Virus record (IMG/VR): IMGVR_UViG_3300042987_002960
Location: 1-38,063 of that record
DNA length: 38,063 nucleotides
From: a virus
Strand: one strand, 5' to 3'
The first letter of the stretch is position 1. Every line of letters starts with the position of its first letter. The notes under the pieces were generated by a model that searched no databases, had not been told where the DNA came from, and saw only the letters and a program-made list of their open reading frames with translations. Positions 22,775 to 28,979 of this stretch are shown here, in pieces. A program made the translations under genes and the position numbers.

Positions 22775-22981
22775 TTACCATCCCATTTTGCTGGGCCACA
22801 CCTCCACCCCGCGCTGCTTTTGGGTTGTCACCGTGCCGGTGCGCTTTGAGATTTCGTCCGCAATTTGCTCCATCCAGAGTCCCTGTCCTGTTTGGTCGAG
22901 CCAGCCGCTCAGAGTTCCAGCTTGGTATTCCTGCAGCATTTTGTCGGTAATGGTGAGATTCAGATTTTTAGGATTCTTCAT
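22775..22981 (-). CDS. Hypothetical small protein, 68 aa
   Basis: Start chosen at ATG 22981, seven codons after the end of copy B of the leader repeat, with AGAGAAAG about 12 bases upstream; the in-frame extension would translate the repeat. The product is charged (NLNLTITDKMLQEYQAGTLS), has a helix with WMEQIADEISKRTG, and ends GVEVWPSKMGW. I do not recognise it. Lower GC than the core genes and its own repeat-type leader suggest a separately acquired accessory gene in the ArdA operon. Confidence 0.65.
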   Translation of the reverse strand: MKNPKNLNLTITDKMLQEYQAGTLSGWLDQTGQGLWMEQIADEISKRTGTVTTQKQRGVEVWPSKMGW

Positions 22982-22987
22982 TTTGTT

Positions 22988-23080
22988 TCGTCTTTCTCTT
23001 GATGCCGAAGCCGCCGGCGCGGGCTGGGGCACGCTGCCCCGCCTACCGCGTCCGGCCGGAGCCGGGCGCGGGGTGGCGGG
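22988..23080 (-). repeat. 93-base leader repeat, copy B
   Basis: Nearly identical to copy A and in the same orientation. It fills the gap between the ardA stop codon and the 68-residue gene, supplying a hairpin and a ribosome-binding stretch. Confidence 0.9.
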
Positions 23081-23087
23081 TCAGGGT

Positions 23088-23624
23088 TCAGCAGTTGCGG
23101 AAGATATGGTTGCGGCCCTCGGCGTCGTCGCTCTCGAAGTAGTCGAAGCGCAAGTTGCATTTCCAGGAAGCCTCCCAGTCAATAACGATCCAGGCCGGCA
23201 GGTCTTTGGGAATCTCGCCGCATTCCTCGGCGATGTGCTGGGCGAAGTCGGCGCCGCTGTCCCATTGGCCCTGCCAGGCGTCGCGGAAGTCCTCAATGGT
23301 GGCGCCGTCGCCAATGTTGTCCACGTAGGCGCCGAACGCCAGCCGCTCGTCGTCGTTGAGGTCGAGCCATTCCCACAGAATCGCCTCGGGCGCGCTGCTC
23401 TCCGAATACCACGCGCGCGGGAAGCCCTCGAAGTCTTGGAACATCAGCTCAGGGTCGGCCTCGTCCTTGTGAAGCTCGCGGCAGGCGGCGAGGAAATCCT
23501 CGCGGTCGGCGTAGTCGCTGAGGGTGAGCCAGGCGCCGCCGATGCTGCCGGAGTTATATTTAGCATAAGTGCCGACATACAGGCGCGGCTCGGTGCTGCT
23601 GGTGGTGGTGGTCGTGGTGCTCAT
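23088..23624 (-). CDS. ardA: ArdA anti-restriction protein
   Basis: Start chosen at MSTTTTTTSS (ATG 23624), preceded by AGAGAAAGG nine bases upstream. After a Thr/Ser leader the protein reads RLYVGTYAKYNSGSIGGAWL, then ELHKDEADPELMFQDFEGFP and AEECGEIPKDLP, the ArdA family signature. ArdA is an acidic dimer that mimics bent B-DNA and occupies the target-recognition site of type I restriction enzymes, protecting incoming DNA. 178 residues is close to the family size of about 165-170. It is encoded leftward, opposite to most genes, likely for early or lysogenic expression. Confidence 0.95.
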   Translation of the reverse strand: MSTTTTTTSSTEPRLYVGTYAKYNSGSIGGAWLTLSDYADREDFLAACRELHKDEADPELMFQDFEGFPRAWYSESSAPEAILWEWLDLNDDERLAFGAYVDNIGDGATIEDFRDAWQGQWDSGADFAQHIAEECGEIPKDLPAWIVIDWEASWKCNLRFDYFESDDAEGRNHIFRNC

Positions 23625-23644
23625 GGTCTGCCTTTCTCTATTGC

Positions 23645-23716
23645 TCCCGGTGCCGCCGGGTCGGTGTCGGATGGTTCCGACGGGAAGAGCGTCGCACGCT
23701 CCGCCGTCTGTGTCAA
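23645..23716 (-). promoter_or_regulatory. Leftward promoter candidate and structured leader for ardA
   Basis: A perfect TTGACA (-35; 23711-23716 on the minus strand) is followed after 17 bases by a poor -10 (GACGCT, 23688-23693). Two small hairpins follow (GTCGG/CCGAC around 23666-23681 and CCCGG/CCGGG around 23646-23660) before the ribosome-binding stretch. The weak -10 makes this tentative. Confidence 0.4.
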
Positions 23717-23775
23717 CAAACAATTTGCGGGGCGAGCGGTTTGGCCAATGTTTGCAGGGCTTGCATGCGTGCGAA

Positions 23776-24087
23776 TTATTTTGCGCCCGTGGTGGTTTTC
23801 TTGGTCGGGGTGGGGACGTAAGCGGGTGGCGTTTCGTTTAGCCGAACGGGCGCGAACGGCGCGAGGTTGCCGGCCAGCACGTCGGCGAGCCGCTCGCCCG
23901 ATTTCAACCGGGCCACCATTTCCGGCGACAGCCTGGGCCGTTGCAGTTCGGCCTCAAGCTGCGGCAGCGCAAGCGCGATGCAGTCGGCGACGATCTCGGC
24001 CATGCTCCGCCGGTCCACCATCGCCACGAGTTTGAGGCGCTCGTGCAGTTCGGGCTCAATGCTACAACTGGTTTGTATTTTAGGCAT
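23776..24087 (-). CDS. Ribbon-helix-helix regulator, 103 aa
   Basis: Start at ATG 24087; a GTG two codons upstream is less likely. The first 45 residues fit a ribbon-helix-helix DNA-binding domain: strand KIQTSCSIEP, helix ELHERLKLVAMVD, then RRSMAEIVADCIALALPQLE. The rest is helical and ends in a Lys/Thr-rich tail. It is the first leftward gene and faces another RHH-like gene across 82 bases, so it probably represses one or both divergent promoters, the position expected for a lysogeny switch. That role is inferred. Confidence 0.75.
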   Translation of the reverse strand: MPKIQTSCSIEPELHERLKLVAMVDRRSMAEIVADCIALALPQLEAELQRPRLSPEMVARLKSGERLADVLAGNLAPFAPVRLNETPPAYVPTPTKKTTTGAK

Positions 24088-24169
24088 GGACACAGCATGG
24101 GCCGCAATTTAGGAATTGTCAATTTTGCCCATTGACTGTTTGAACTGTTTGAATTACACACTCACACCA
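24088..24169. promoter_or_regulatory. Divergent promoter/operator region of the early switch
   Basis: An AT-rich 82-base gap. The leftward -35 TTGACA lies at 24117-24122 (minus) with a weak -10 at 24094-24099. The rightward -35 TTGACT lies at 24132-24137 with a weak -10 TACACA at 24155-24160. The inverted repeat GTCAAT (24118-24123) / ATTGAC (24131-24136) covers both -35 boxes, and CTGTTTGAA is directly repeated at about 24136-24153. Both predicted transcripts would start within a few bases of their ATG. The inverted repeat is a likely operator. Confidence 0.55.
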
Positions 24170-24361
24170 ATGAGACAAACGATTGCTACCACATTGGAGG
24201 CACGCGACATTCGGCGCGTGGCGAAGGTGGCGAAGCTGGATGCCACCACCGAGGCGGCCATTTTGCGGAAACTCATTCTCCGCGGGCTGCCTCATTTGGA
24301 GAAGGAAGTCCTCGGCGCCGGTTATCAGCCGGCCACAAAGAAGGAAGAGGTGGCGGCGTGA
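24170..24361 (+). CDS. Small ribbon-helix-helix-like protein, 63 aa
   Basis: ATG at 24170. The N-terminal strand-like RQTIATTLEARDIRRVAKVA and the helix AAILRKLILRGLPHLEKEV resemble an Arc/CopG-type ribbon-helix-helix protein, the size of a Cro-like partner. It is divergent from the 103-residue RHH gene across a shared operator candidate. It starts the rightward early operon and its stop overlaps the next start (GTGA). No recognised family name. Confidence 0.65.
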   Translation: MRQTIATTLEARDIRRVAKVAKLDATTEAAILRKLILRGLPHLEKEVLGAGYQPATKKEEVAA

Positions 24362-24585
24362 ATTATTCGCAAGCGATCGCCCTTTTGCGCGTTCACCCCG
24401 ACGCGCAGCGTTGTCTCGGCCCGGACAGCGGCGGGCGCTCAAACGGTTTCCAGCACCTCGCCGGTTTTGCCGATGGCGCTCTCAAGGCGTGGTATCACTG
24501 GGGCAGCCGGTCGTTTTCTTCGTGGGATGAGCTGGAAGGCTGGCTGTTGCGGAATGAGCCGCCGGCATCGTGGAGGGATCAATGA
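24358..24585 (+). CDS. Hypothetical protein, 75 aa
   Basis: Starts at GTG 24358, overlapping the previous stop, and ends overlapping the next ATG. It reads as a compact Trp-rich protein (ALKAWYHWGSRSFSSWDELE, then GWLLRNEPPASW). No family is recognised. It is an early-operon gene of unknown role. Confidence 0.65.
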   Translation: MNYSQAIALLRVHPDAQRCLGPDSGGRSNGFQHLAGFADGALKAWYHWGSRSFSSWDELEGWLLRNEPPASWRDQ

Positions 24586-24794
24586 TGCGCGCTCCCCACG
24601 AACACCCCGCCGACCCGCTGCTGGTCGCGCGCATTTTCGCGGCGGCCCTCGGTCGCCCAGTCCATTTTCCGGTGCCGGCAACTATCGTTTCATCCAATGC
24701 GGCTGGCGTATCGGTCGCCGGCTCCAAGGAGGAGAACTCAAAGCCCACCCCCGCCGCCCGGAAATTTTTGCAGGAGGTTGCCCATGATGCCTGA
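24582..24794 (+). CDS. Hypothetical protein, 70 aa
   Basis: ATG 24582 overlaps the previous stop and has a good ribosome-binding site (GGAGGG) five bases upstream. The product has a helical N-terminal half (DPLLVARIFAAALGRPVHFP) and a polar C-terminus ending KFLQEVAHDA. It overlaps the next gene by 11 bases. Function unknown. Confidence 0.65.
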   Translation: MMRAPHEHPADPLLVARIFAAALGRPVHFPVPATIVSSNAAGVSVAGSKEENSKPTPAARKFLQEVAHDA

Positions 24795-25047
24795 GCCCAT
24801 GAATTCGATGCTCCTCGTGTTGGCCGGCGCGCTCCTGGGCGCGACTGGCGCGAACTGCTGGGCCTGTTGGGCTCCTCGGTGGCGCTGGCGCCGCACCTGG
24901 CGCGGGCTGGCGAGCCGGCAGGGCCGGGCTTTTACCGAGCAGGAGCCCAGCGCGGGCCACACCGCGCGCTTTTTGGCGCACTCTGCGGAACTCAGGACGC
25001 AGGCGCGGGCGCGTGAGCTGGCGCGGTTGGCCAAGGTGAACCCGTGA
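24784..25047 (+). CDS. Small membrane protein, 87 aa
   Basis: ATG 24784 has AGGAGG six bases upstream, a textbook ribosome-binding site, which rules against a longer in-frame start. Residues 9-25 (MLLVLAGALLGATGANC) form a membrane segment followed by a Trp/Arg-rich stretch (WAPRWRWRRTWRG) at the membrane face and a charged helix. An inner-membrane early protein could act in superinfection exclusion or signalling; nothing here decides it. Confidence 0.65.
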   Translation: MMPEPMNSMLLVLAGALLGATGANCWACWAPRWRWRRTWRGLASRQGRAFTEQEPSAGHTARFLAHSAELRTQARARELARLAKVNP

Positions 25048-25235
25048 AACTTTGTCGCATTCCAGAGCCCGCCATCAAGCTCGGCCGCCTGGCGGAGCTG
25101 TGGGGCTGTTCGGCCCGTTGGCTGCGGGCGCAGGTCGCGGCTGGGAATTTGCGCGCGGTCAAATTTGGCCGTGATTGGTGCGTGCCTGTCGAGGCCGCGA
25201 ACGCCTTTTTTGAGTCTCGGAGGGTGAGCCGATGA
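25044..25235 (+). CDS. Excisionase-like helix-turn-helix protein, 63 aa
   Basis: GTG start at 25044 overlaps the previous stop. The product fits a MerR/excisionase-type winged helix: KLGRLAELWGCSARWLRAQV is a helix-turn-helix, followed by NLRAVKFGRDWCVPVEAANA, the wing and the usual W-x-V-P-x-x-x-[AV]-x-x-[FW] ending. In a phage with an integrase and attP, a 63-residue protein of this kind is a reasonable Xis, although it is 3.3 kb from int. It could also be a general regulator. Confidence 0.6.
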   Translation: MKLCRIPEPAIKLGRLAELWGCSARWLRAQVAAGNLRAVKFGRDWCVPVEAANAFFESRRVSR

Positions 25236-25756
25236 GTGAGGAACTGACAACGCAGCGGCAGCCGGCGCTTTTCAACCTCGCGGAATGCGAAAGGCATCTC
25301 GTGGAGCTGGCTGGCCGGGATCAGGAGCGATTCAGCGGCAGCACCACCGAGCGCGACGGCGAACTGGTGTCCGCGGTGCTGGATGCGGTGAACGCCGGCG
25401 TGCGGTATGACCAGATTGCCCGGCTGGCGCAGGTGAGCAAGCACACCATTCAAGGCATCGTCGAGCGGGCCGAGCGCAGCGGCAGAATAGCACCCTACAA
25501 AGAAAGGATGAGCCGACAGCTCGGGCGAATCACCGAAGCCCTGGCTGGCCAGATGCTTGATGACGTCGAGGCTGGCAAGATCGCACCGCGCGACAAAGGG
25601 TTGATGACCGCGGTCTTGGTGGACAAAAAACTTTTGCTGGATGGCGAGGCCACGAGCCGCGTTGAGCACGTCGAGCGGGTGCGGCCCGAGGATGTCCTGG
25701 CTGGGATCAAGCGGATCTCGGCGGTTGAGATCGAGGCCGAAACGAAGGGGAACTGA
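25232..25756 (+). CDS. HTH protein, possible regulator or small-terminase-like, 174 aa
   Basis: ATG 25232 has GGAGGG seven bases upstream and overlaps the previous stop. Residues 50-80 hold a helix-turn-helix (AGVRYDQIARLAQVSKHTIQ, then GIVERAERSG). A second helical part (GRITEALAGQMLDDVEAGKI, then PRDKGLMTAVLVDKKLLLDG) resembles the oligomerisation region of some phage HTH proteins. No separate small terminase is visible beside the large subunit, so this could serve that role; a transcription regulator is equally possible. Confidence 0.6.
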   Translation: MSEELTTQRQPALFNLAECERHLVELAGRDQERFSGSTTERDGELVSAVLDAVNAGVRYDQIARLAQVSKHTIQGIVERAERSGRIAPYKERMSRQLGRITEALAGQMLDDVEAGKIAPRDKGLMTAVLVDKKLLLDGEATSRVEHVERVRPEDVLAGIKRISAVEIEAETKGN

Positions 25757-25758
25757 TT

Positions 25759-26025
25759 ATGCATCAGACCGGAACTCGCGGAAACACCAACAAAAATGCC
25801 ACTCGGCCCGGTGTGGTGCGGACTTTGGTGCGACTGGGGCGCCGCGACCTCGGGCTCGGCCAGGCTGGGCTGGCGGTCGTTCGGGCGCTGGTGATCGGCG
25901 GCGGCGAGGTGCTGGGCGCGGGCCGCGGTCGGGCGGAGGCGGCCGGCGAGGGGGAGGGGGGGGGGTCGCGTTTCAGCCGGGGGGGCGATGCGGCGATGGG
26001 TTTGGGTCGGCAGAATTTGGCCTAA
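25759..26025 (+). CDS. Doubtful reading frame, 88 aa, with poly-G tract
   Basis: Begins two bases after the previous stop with a GGGG stretch upstream, but the product is low-complexity (Gly/Arg/Ala) with no recognisable fold. A run of ten G residues (25956-25965) and one of seven (25979-25985) lie in it, so the frame may be wrong or the length variable. It may be a real accessory gene, a decayed one, or non-coding DNA. No other frame in 25757-26034 is better. Confidence 0.3.
   Translation: MHQTGTRGNTNKNATRPGVVRTLVRLGRRDLGLGQAGLAVVRALVIGGGEVLGAGRGRAEAAGEGEGGGSRFSRGGDAAMGLGRQNLA
25951..25985 (+). repeat. Homopolymeric G tracts
   Basis: Four, ten and seven consecutive G residues are separated by one A and by a 13-base spacer. 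More G runs (six and five) follow at 26055-26060 and 26069-26073. Such tracts are prone to slippage and sequencing error and can form G-quadruplexes. Confidence 0.8.
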
Positions 26026-26034
26026 AGGCACTTT

Positions 26035-26571
26035 ATGGGTTCACATCAGACTTTGGGGGGTGGTGGCAGGGGGTCGGACCCCGCAAGCGCGGCTTCCGCC
26101 CAGCCGGGCAGCGCCGCCACCGCCCTCTTCCCTTTCTGCGAGCACGACCTTCCGGCGCGCTTGGGTGTGCCCCTTGAAAAAATCGCGGCCGAACGCCGCG
26201 GCCTGGTGCAGGGCGTGGACTGGTATCGCATCAACCGCTCGTTCCGCTGGAGCGAGGCTGGCGTGGAAAAGCTCGCGGCCGCGCTGGGCAGCCCCGCCAT
26301 TGCGTCGGACGTAAAAACCGCGCCCGGCGCACCGCTGCCCGAAAAAACCGCGCCCACGGGCGAGCCAGCCCCCGCCAAGCTCAAGGTGGTGAACGTGAAC
26401 ATTCCCAACAAGCGGCTCATTGTGTGCCGCGATGCCGCGGGGCAGAGCGTCACCGTGTTCATCAACCCGGCGTGGCGGGCCAAATTCCGGCACGGCATGG
26501 AGATTGAGGCCACGCGCGGCACGGGCGGACGGTGGCACACGCGCTGCCCAAGGTTTGTGGGGAAATTCTAA
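26035..26571 (+). CDS. Hypothetical early protein with C-terminal beta domain, 178 aa
   Basis: The N-terminal 30 residues are Gly/Ser/Ala-rich and may be untranslated or disordered. A helical region follows (LPARLGVPLEKIAAERRGLV, then WYRINRSFRWSEAGVEKLAA) that reads like a winged-helix domain. After a Pro-rich linker comes a compact C-terminal strand domain (LKVVNVNIPNKRLIVCRDAA, ending RWHTRCPRFVGKF). The two-part layout suggests a DNA-binding early protein. No family name is assigned. Confidence 0.65.
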   Translation: MGSHQTLGGGGRGSDPASAASAQPGSAATALFPFCEHDLPARLGVPLEKIAAERRGLVQGVDWYRINRSFRWSEAGVEKLAAALGSPAIASDVKTAPGAPLPEKTAPTGEPAPAKLKVVNVNIPNKRLIVCRDAAGQSVTVFINPAWRAKFRHGMEIEATRGTGGRWHTRCPRFVGKF

Positions 26572-26579
26572 GCCAAGCC

Positions 26580-26777
26580 ATGAAAGCCAAATACTACCAG
26601 GAACTCCTCAAGCGCGGCAAAACGTGCTACTGCGGCGAAAAGGCCGTGCGCTACTCGTGCGGCGTGTGGTCGTGCGCCGGGTGCCTTCAAAAAGACCGCG
26701 CCATCTACGGCACCAGCCGCATCCGCGGAAGCTGCGGGTTTGAGCAGGTGATTGAACCCTACCGCGTCGCGCTATGA
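26580..26777 (+). CDS. Small zinc-ribbon-like protein, 65 aa
   Basis: Start chosen at ATG 26580, nine bases after the previous stop. Five cysteines lie in CYCG...SCGVWSCAGC (residues 16-35), fitting a small zinc knuckle or ribbon. It overlaps the methyltransferase start by four bases, so the two are probably translated together. Function unknown; a nucleic-acid-binding role is likely for this motif type. Confidence 0.65.
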   Translation: MKAKYYQELLKRGKTCYCGEKAVRYSCGVWSCAGCLQKDRAIYGTSRIRGSCGFEQVIEPYRVAL

Positions 26778-27361
26778 AGCATCAAAGCCAACTGGCTCCA
26801 GCGGCAAACAAGTTCCACCAAGGCAACGGCCAAGATGGAAAGCATTACTGGCTGACGCCTCCTGAACTCTACACGCAACTTAACGCCGAGTTTGGGCCAT
26901 TTGATTTTGATCCATGCCCCTATCCTGTCCCGGATGGATTTGATGGCCTTACGTGTGAATGGGGACAGCGCAATTATGTGAACCCACCGTTTGGATCAAT
27001 CATGCACAACGGGCGGAAGAAAGGCCCGACGGCGTGGATGCGGAAGGCTATTGAGGAACAAGCCAAGGGCAAGTTGTCGGTGGTGGTTTATCCCGTGGAC
27101 AAGTGGGTTTTGATGATGCTGAAGGCGGCCGGGGCACCAAATATCCGCAACCTTGGCGATGTGAGATGGCTTGCCATTGAAGACGGATCCCAAGGGAAAG
27201 GCACCGGTCGTCACATAGCAGCATTTGTGCTTTACCCGACCCCCTTTCCCCCGCCGGGCCTGGACACCACCATGCCGTATCCATCCCGTAGTATTGATGG
27301 GCCGGCGTCCAGGCAGCGGCCTGTCGCCGCACCGGCGGGAGAAACTTTCTACTCACACTAA
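26774..27361 (+). CDS. dam: Phage DNA N6-adenine methyltransferase (Dam-type)
   Basis: Residues 24-73 hold the pattern of the phage N-6-adenine methyltransferase family: HYWLTPPELYTQLNAEFGPF, DFDPCPYP, then W followed by NYVNPPF with the catalytic N-P-P-F at 70-73. The enzyme would methylate adenine in DNA using S-adenosylmethionine, shielding phage DNA from host nucleases or altering regulation. Lower GC than the core genes suggests recent gain. The last 40 residues (after AAFVLYPTP) do not look like family sequence and overlap a run of inverted repeats, so the original end may have been replaced. Confidence 0.85.
   Translation: MKHQSQLAPAANKFHQGNGQDGKHYWLTPPELYTQLNAEFGPFDFDPCPYPVPDGFDGLTCEWGQRNYVNPPFGSIMHNGRKKGPTAWMRKAIEEQAKGKLSVVVYPVDKWVLMMLKAAGAPNIRNLGDVRWLAIEDGSQGKGTGRHIAAFVLYPTPFPPPGLDTTMPYPSRSIDGPASRQRPVAAPAGETFYSH
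27258..27330 (+). other. Inverted-repeat element at the end of the methyltransferase gene
   Basis: GCCTGGAC (27258-27265) pairs with GTCCAGGC (27307-27314), enclosing an inner CCATC/GATGG stem. It is followed at once by GCGGC-CTGTC-GCCGC (27316-27330). The RNA could fold into two adjacent hairpins between dam and the DHH gene. Confidence 0.45.
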
Positions 27362-27369
27362 ACACAGCT

Positions 27370-28287
27370 ATGACCAAAACAGTTTGCATATACCACCGCG
27401 CCGACTTTGACGGCATCTTCTGCCGTGAGATCGCGCGCAAGTTCCTACCTCCCGACACCGAGTTTATTGGTTGGGATTACGGCGACCCGACGCCCAATGT
27501 GCCGCCGGATTGCGCACTTTACATTCTGGACCTGAGTGTGGACGCACTCATGGACCACGGCGGGCTGGTGTGGATTGACCACCACAAAAGCGCCATTGAG
27601 AAATACAGCCACGACATCAAAGGCTACCGCATTGACGGCGTGGCGGCGTGCCGACTGGCGTGGTTCTACTTCACCGCCCTTGAGCGATACAAAGCTCAGA
27701 CCGAAACCGCTGACTTCACTTGGTTCCAAGGCCATTACCCGTGGGCCACCAAGCAGGACTTTGTTGATCGCAAAGTGTCAGAACCCTACGCCGTCCAACT
27801 CGCCGGTGAATATGACATCTGGGACAAGCGCGACCCCAATGCCGAGGTATTTCAGCATGGCTTGCGCAGCCGAGAGTTGACTGCTGAAGACTGGTCCGAC
27901 CTGCTGCGCACTGACTCTGCTGGAGCGCAAGTCTTTATTGTGGAGTTGCTAGATGCTGGCAGTGCAATCCAATACGCCAAGACGCAGGAAAACGCGGACA
28001 TTATCCGCGCCTATGGGTTCACGGTCCACTTTGAGGGATTGACTTTCCTGGCGTGCAACCACGCGCGGTTTAACTCGCTCCTGTTCACCGCCGGCCTAAA
28101 GCCGGAACACGACGCTTTGCTAGGCTTCAATTACACCGGCAGCGATTGGCGGGTTTCACTCTATCACGCCCCGGGCAAGGAGCATCACGACCTTTCCAAG
28201 ATCGCCGTCAAATACGGTGGCGGTGGTCATCGCGGGGCGTGTGGGTTCCGCCTTGCAAGATTGCCGTTTCTCCTCACACAACCTTAA
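27370..28287 (+). CDS. DHH-DHHA1 family phosphodiesterase
   Basis: Carries the motifs of DHH phosphoesterases in order: HRADFDG (His9, Asp12, Asp14), LDLS (Asp54), DHH at residues 70-72 (WIDHHKS) and the C-terminal DHHA1 signature GGGGHRGACGF at 283-293. Members hydrolyse short RNAs (nanoRNase), pAp or cyclic dinucleotides with manganese. In a phage it could recycle nucleotides from degraded RNA or remove signalling nucleotides made by host defences; the sequence cannot separate these. GC is lower than the core. A wide middle region (residues 100-250) is unlike the short bacterial nanoRNases. Confidence 0.85.
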   Translation: MTKTVCIYHRADFDGIFCREIARKFLPPDTEFIGWDYGDPTPNVPPDCALYILDLSVDALMDHGGLVWIDHHKSAIEKYSHDIKGYRIDGVAACRLAWFYFTALERYKAQTETADFTWFQGHYPWATKQDFVDRKVSEPYAVQLAGEYDIWDKRDPNAEVFQHGLRSRELTAEDWSDLLRTDSAGAQVFIVELLDAGSAIQYAKTQENADIIRAYGFTVHFEGLTFLACNHARFNSLLFTAGLKPEHDALLGFNYTGSDWRVSLYHAPGKEHHDLSKIAVKYGGGGHRGACGFRLARLPFLLTQP

Positions 28288-28299
28288 TCGCTACCCCCC

Positions 28300-28728
28300 A
28301 TGCCCTCCTTCAACAAAGCCATCCTCGCCGGCAACCTCACGCGCGATCCCGAGCTGAAATACACGCCCAAAGGCACCGCCGTTTGCCAGTTCGGGCTGGC
28401 CATCAACCGGCATTGGACGACCGAAAGCGGCGAGCGCCGCGAGGAGGTCACGTTCCTCGACTGCAAGGCGTTTGGTCGGCAGGCCGAGGTATTGGGCCAG
28501 CATCTGCGCAAGGGCGCGGCCGTGCTGGTGGAAGGCCGCATCGCCCAGGAAGAATGGGACGACAAGGCCACGGGCCAAAAGCGGCGCGCCACGCGCATCG
28601 TGGTGGAAGCCTTTCAATTTCTCGGCAGCCGGCCCGCGGGCGAACGCCCGGTCACGGACGCTGCCCCCACCCCTACCCATGAAAACCCCGCCCCCGCCGC
28701 CGACCCCGGCGACAACGTGCCCTTCTGA
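28300..28728 (+). CDS. ssb: Single-stranded DNA-binding protein
   Basis: A classic SSB: MPSFNKAILAGNLTRDPELK, KGTAVCQFGLAINR, FLDCKAFGRQAEVLGQHLRK, GAAVLVEGRI and TRIVVEAFQFL form the OB-fold, followed by a Pro-rich flexible tail and the acidic tip DPGDNVPF that binds partner proteins. It coats single-stranded DNA during replication and recombination, and should act with the DnaB helicase encoded 1.7 kb downstream. The small gene at 28679 overlaps its 3' end. Confidence 0.96.
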   Translation: MPSFNKAILAGNLTRDPELKYTPKGTAVCQFGLAINRHWTTESGERREEVTFLDCKAFGRQAEVLGQHLRKGAAVLVEGRIAQEEWDDKATGQKRRATRIVVEAFQFLGSRPAGERPVTDAAPTPTHENPAPAADPGDNVPF

Positions 28729-28951
28729 GCCATGGATTCGCATTCGACTCAAAGGGCTGACGCAGCTCGTCAACGCCCCGGCCCCGCGCCGGTGGCGTTG
28801 GACCACGGAGCGGCACGGCAGGGCGCGGCGGATCGTGCTGGTGAGCCCGCGCGGGCAGCGGTGGGCGTTCCGGCTCAACCGCGGCGCGTGGCTCCAGCGG
28901 CTCGCCGCCGACGCGGCATCCCCGGCGCGAGCTGGTTCCGGGAGCAAGTAA
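28679..28951 (+). CDS. Hypothetical basic protein overlapping the ssb 3' end, 90 aa
   Basis: Frame chosen over the competing frame starting at ATG 28732 because from 28740 onward its third codon positions are almost all G or C, as in neighbouring genes, while the other frame lacks this. The protein is Arg/Trp-rich (IRIRLKGLTQLVNAPAPRRW, then IVLVSPRGQRWAFRLNRGAW), with a strand-turn-strand feel. The only ATG is 28679, 50 bases inside ssb, giving a Pro-rich N-terminus; a non-standard start nearer 28735 is possible. Function unknown. Confidence 0.55.
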   Translation: MKTPPPPPTPATTCPSEPWIRIRLKGLTQLVNAPAPRRWRWTTERHGRARRIVLVSPRGQRWAFRLNRGAWLQRLAADAASPARAGSGSK

Positions 28952-28979
28952 TGGCAGCAGCAGCAGGAAAGGCAAACCC

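Noticed and set aside
22656-24035. Long plus-strand frame across the ArdA operon
   Set aside because: It is opposite to clear minus-strand genes including ArdA, and its product only reflects repeats such as GWGTLPRLP from the 93-base units.
25232-25756. Confident small terminase subunit call
   Set aside because: The HTH plus helical layout allows it, but it is nearly 8 kb from terL and equally fits a regulator, so it is left as an open alternative.
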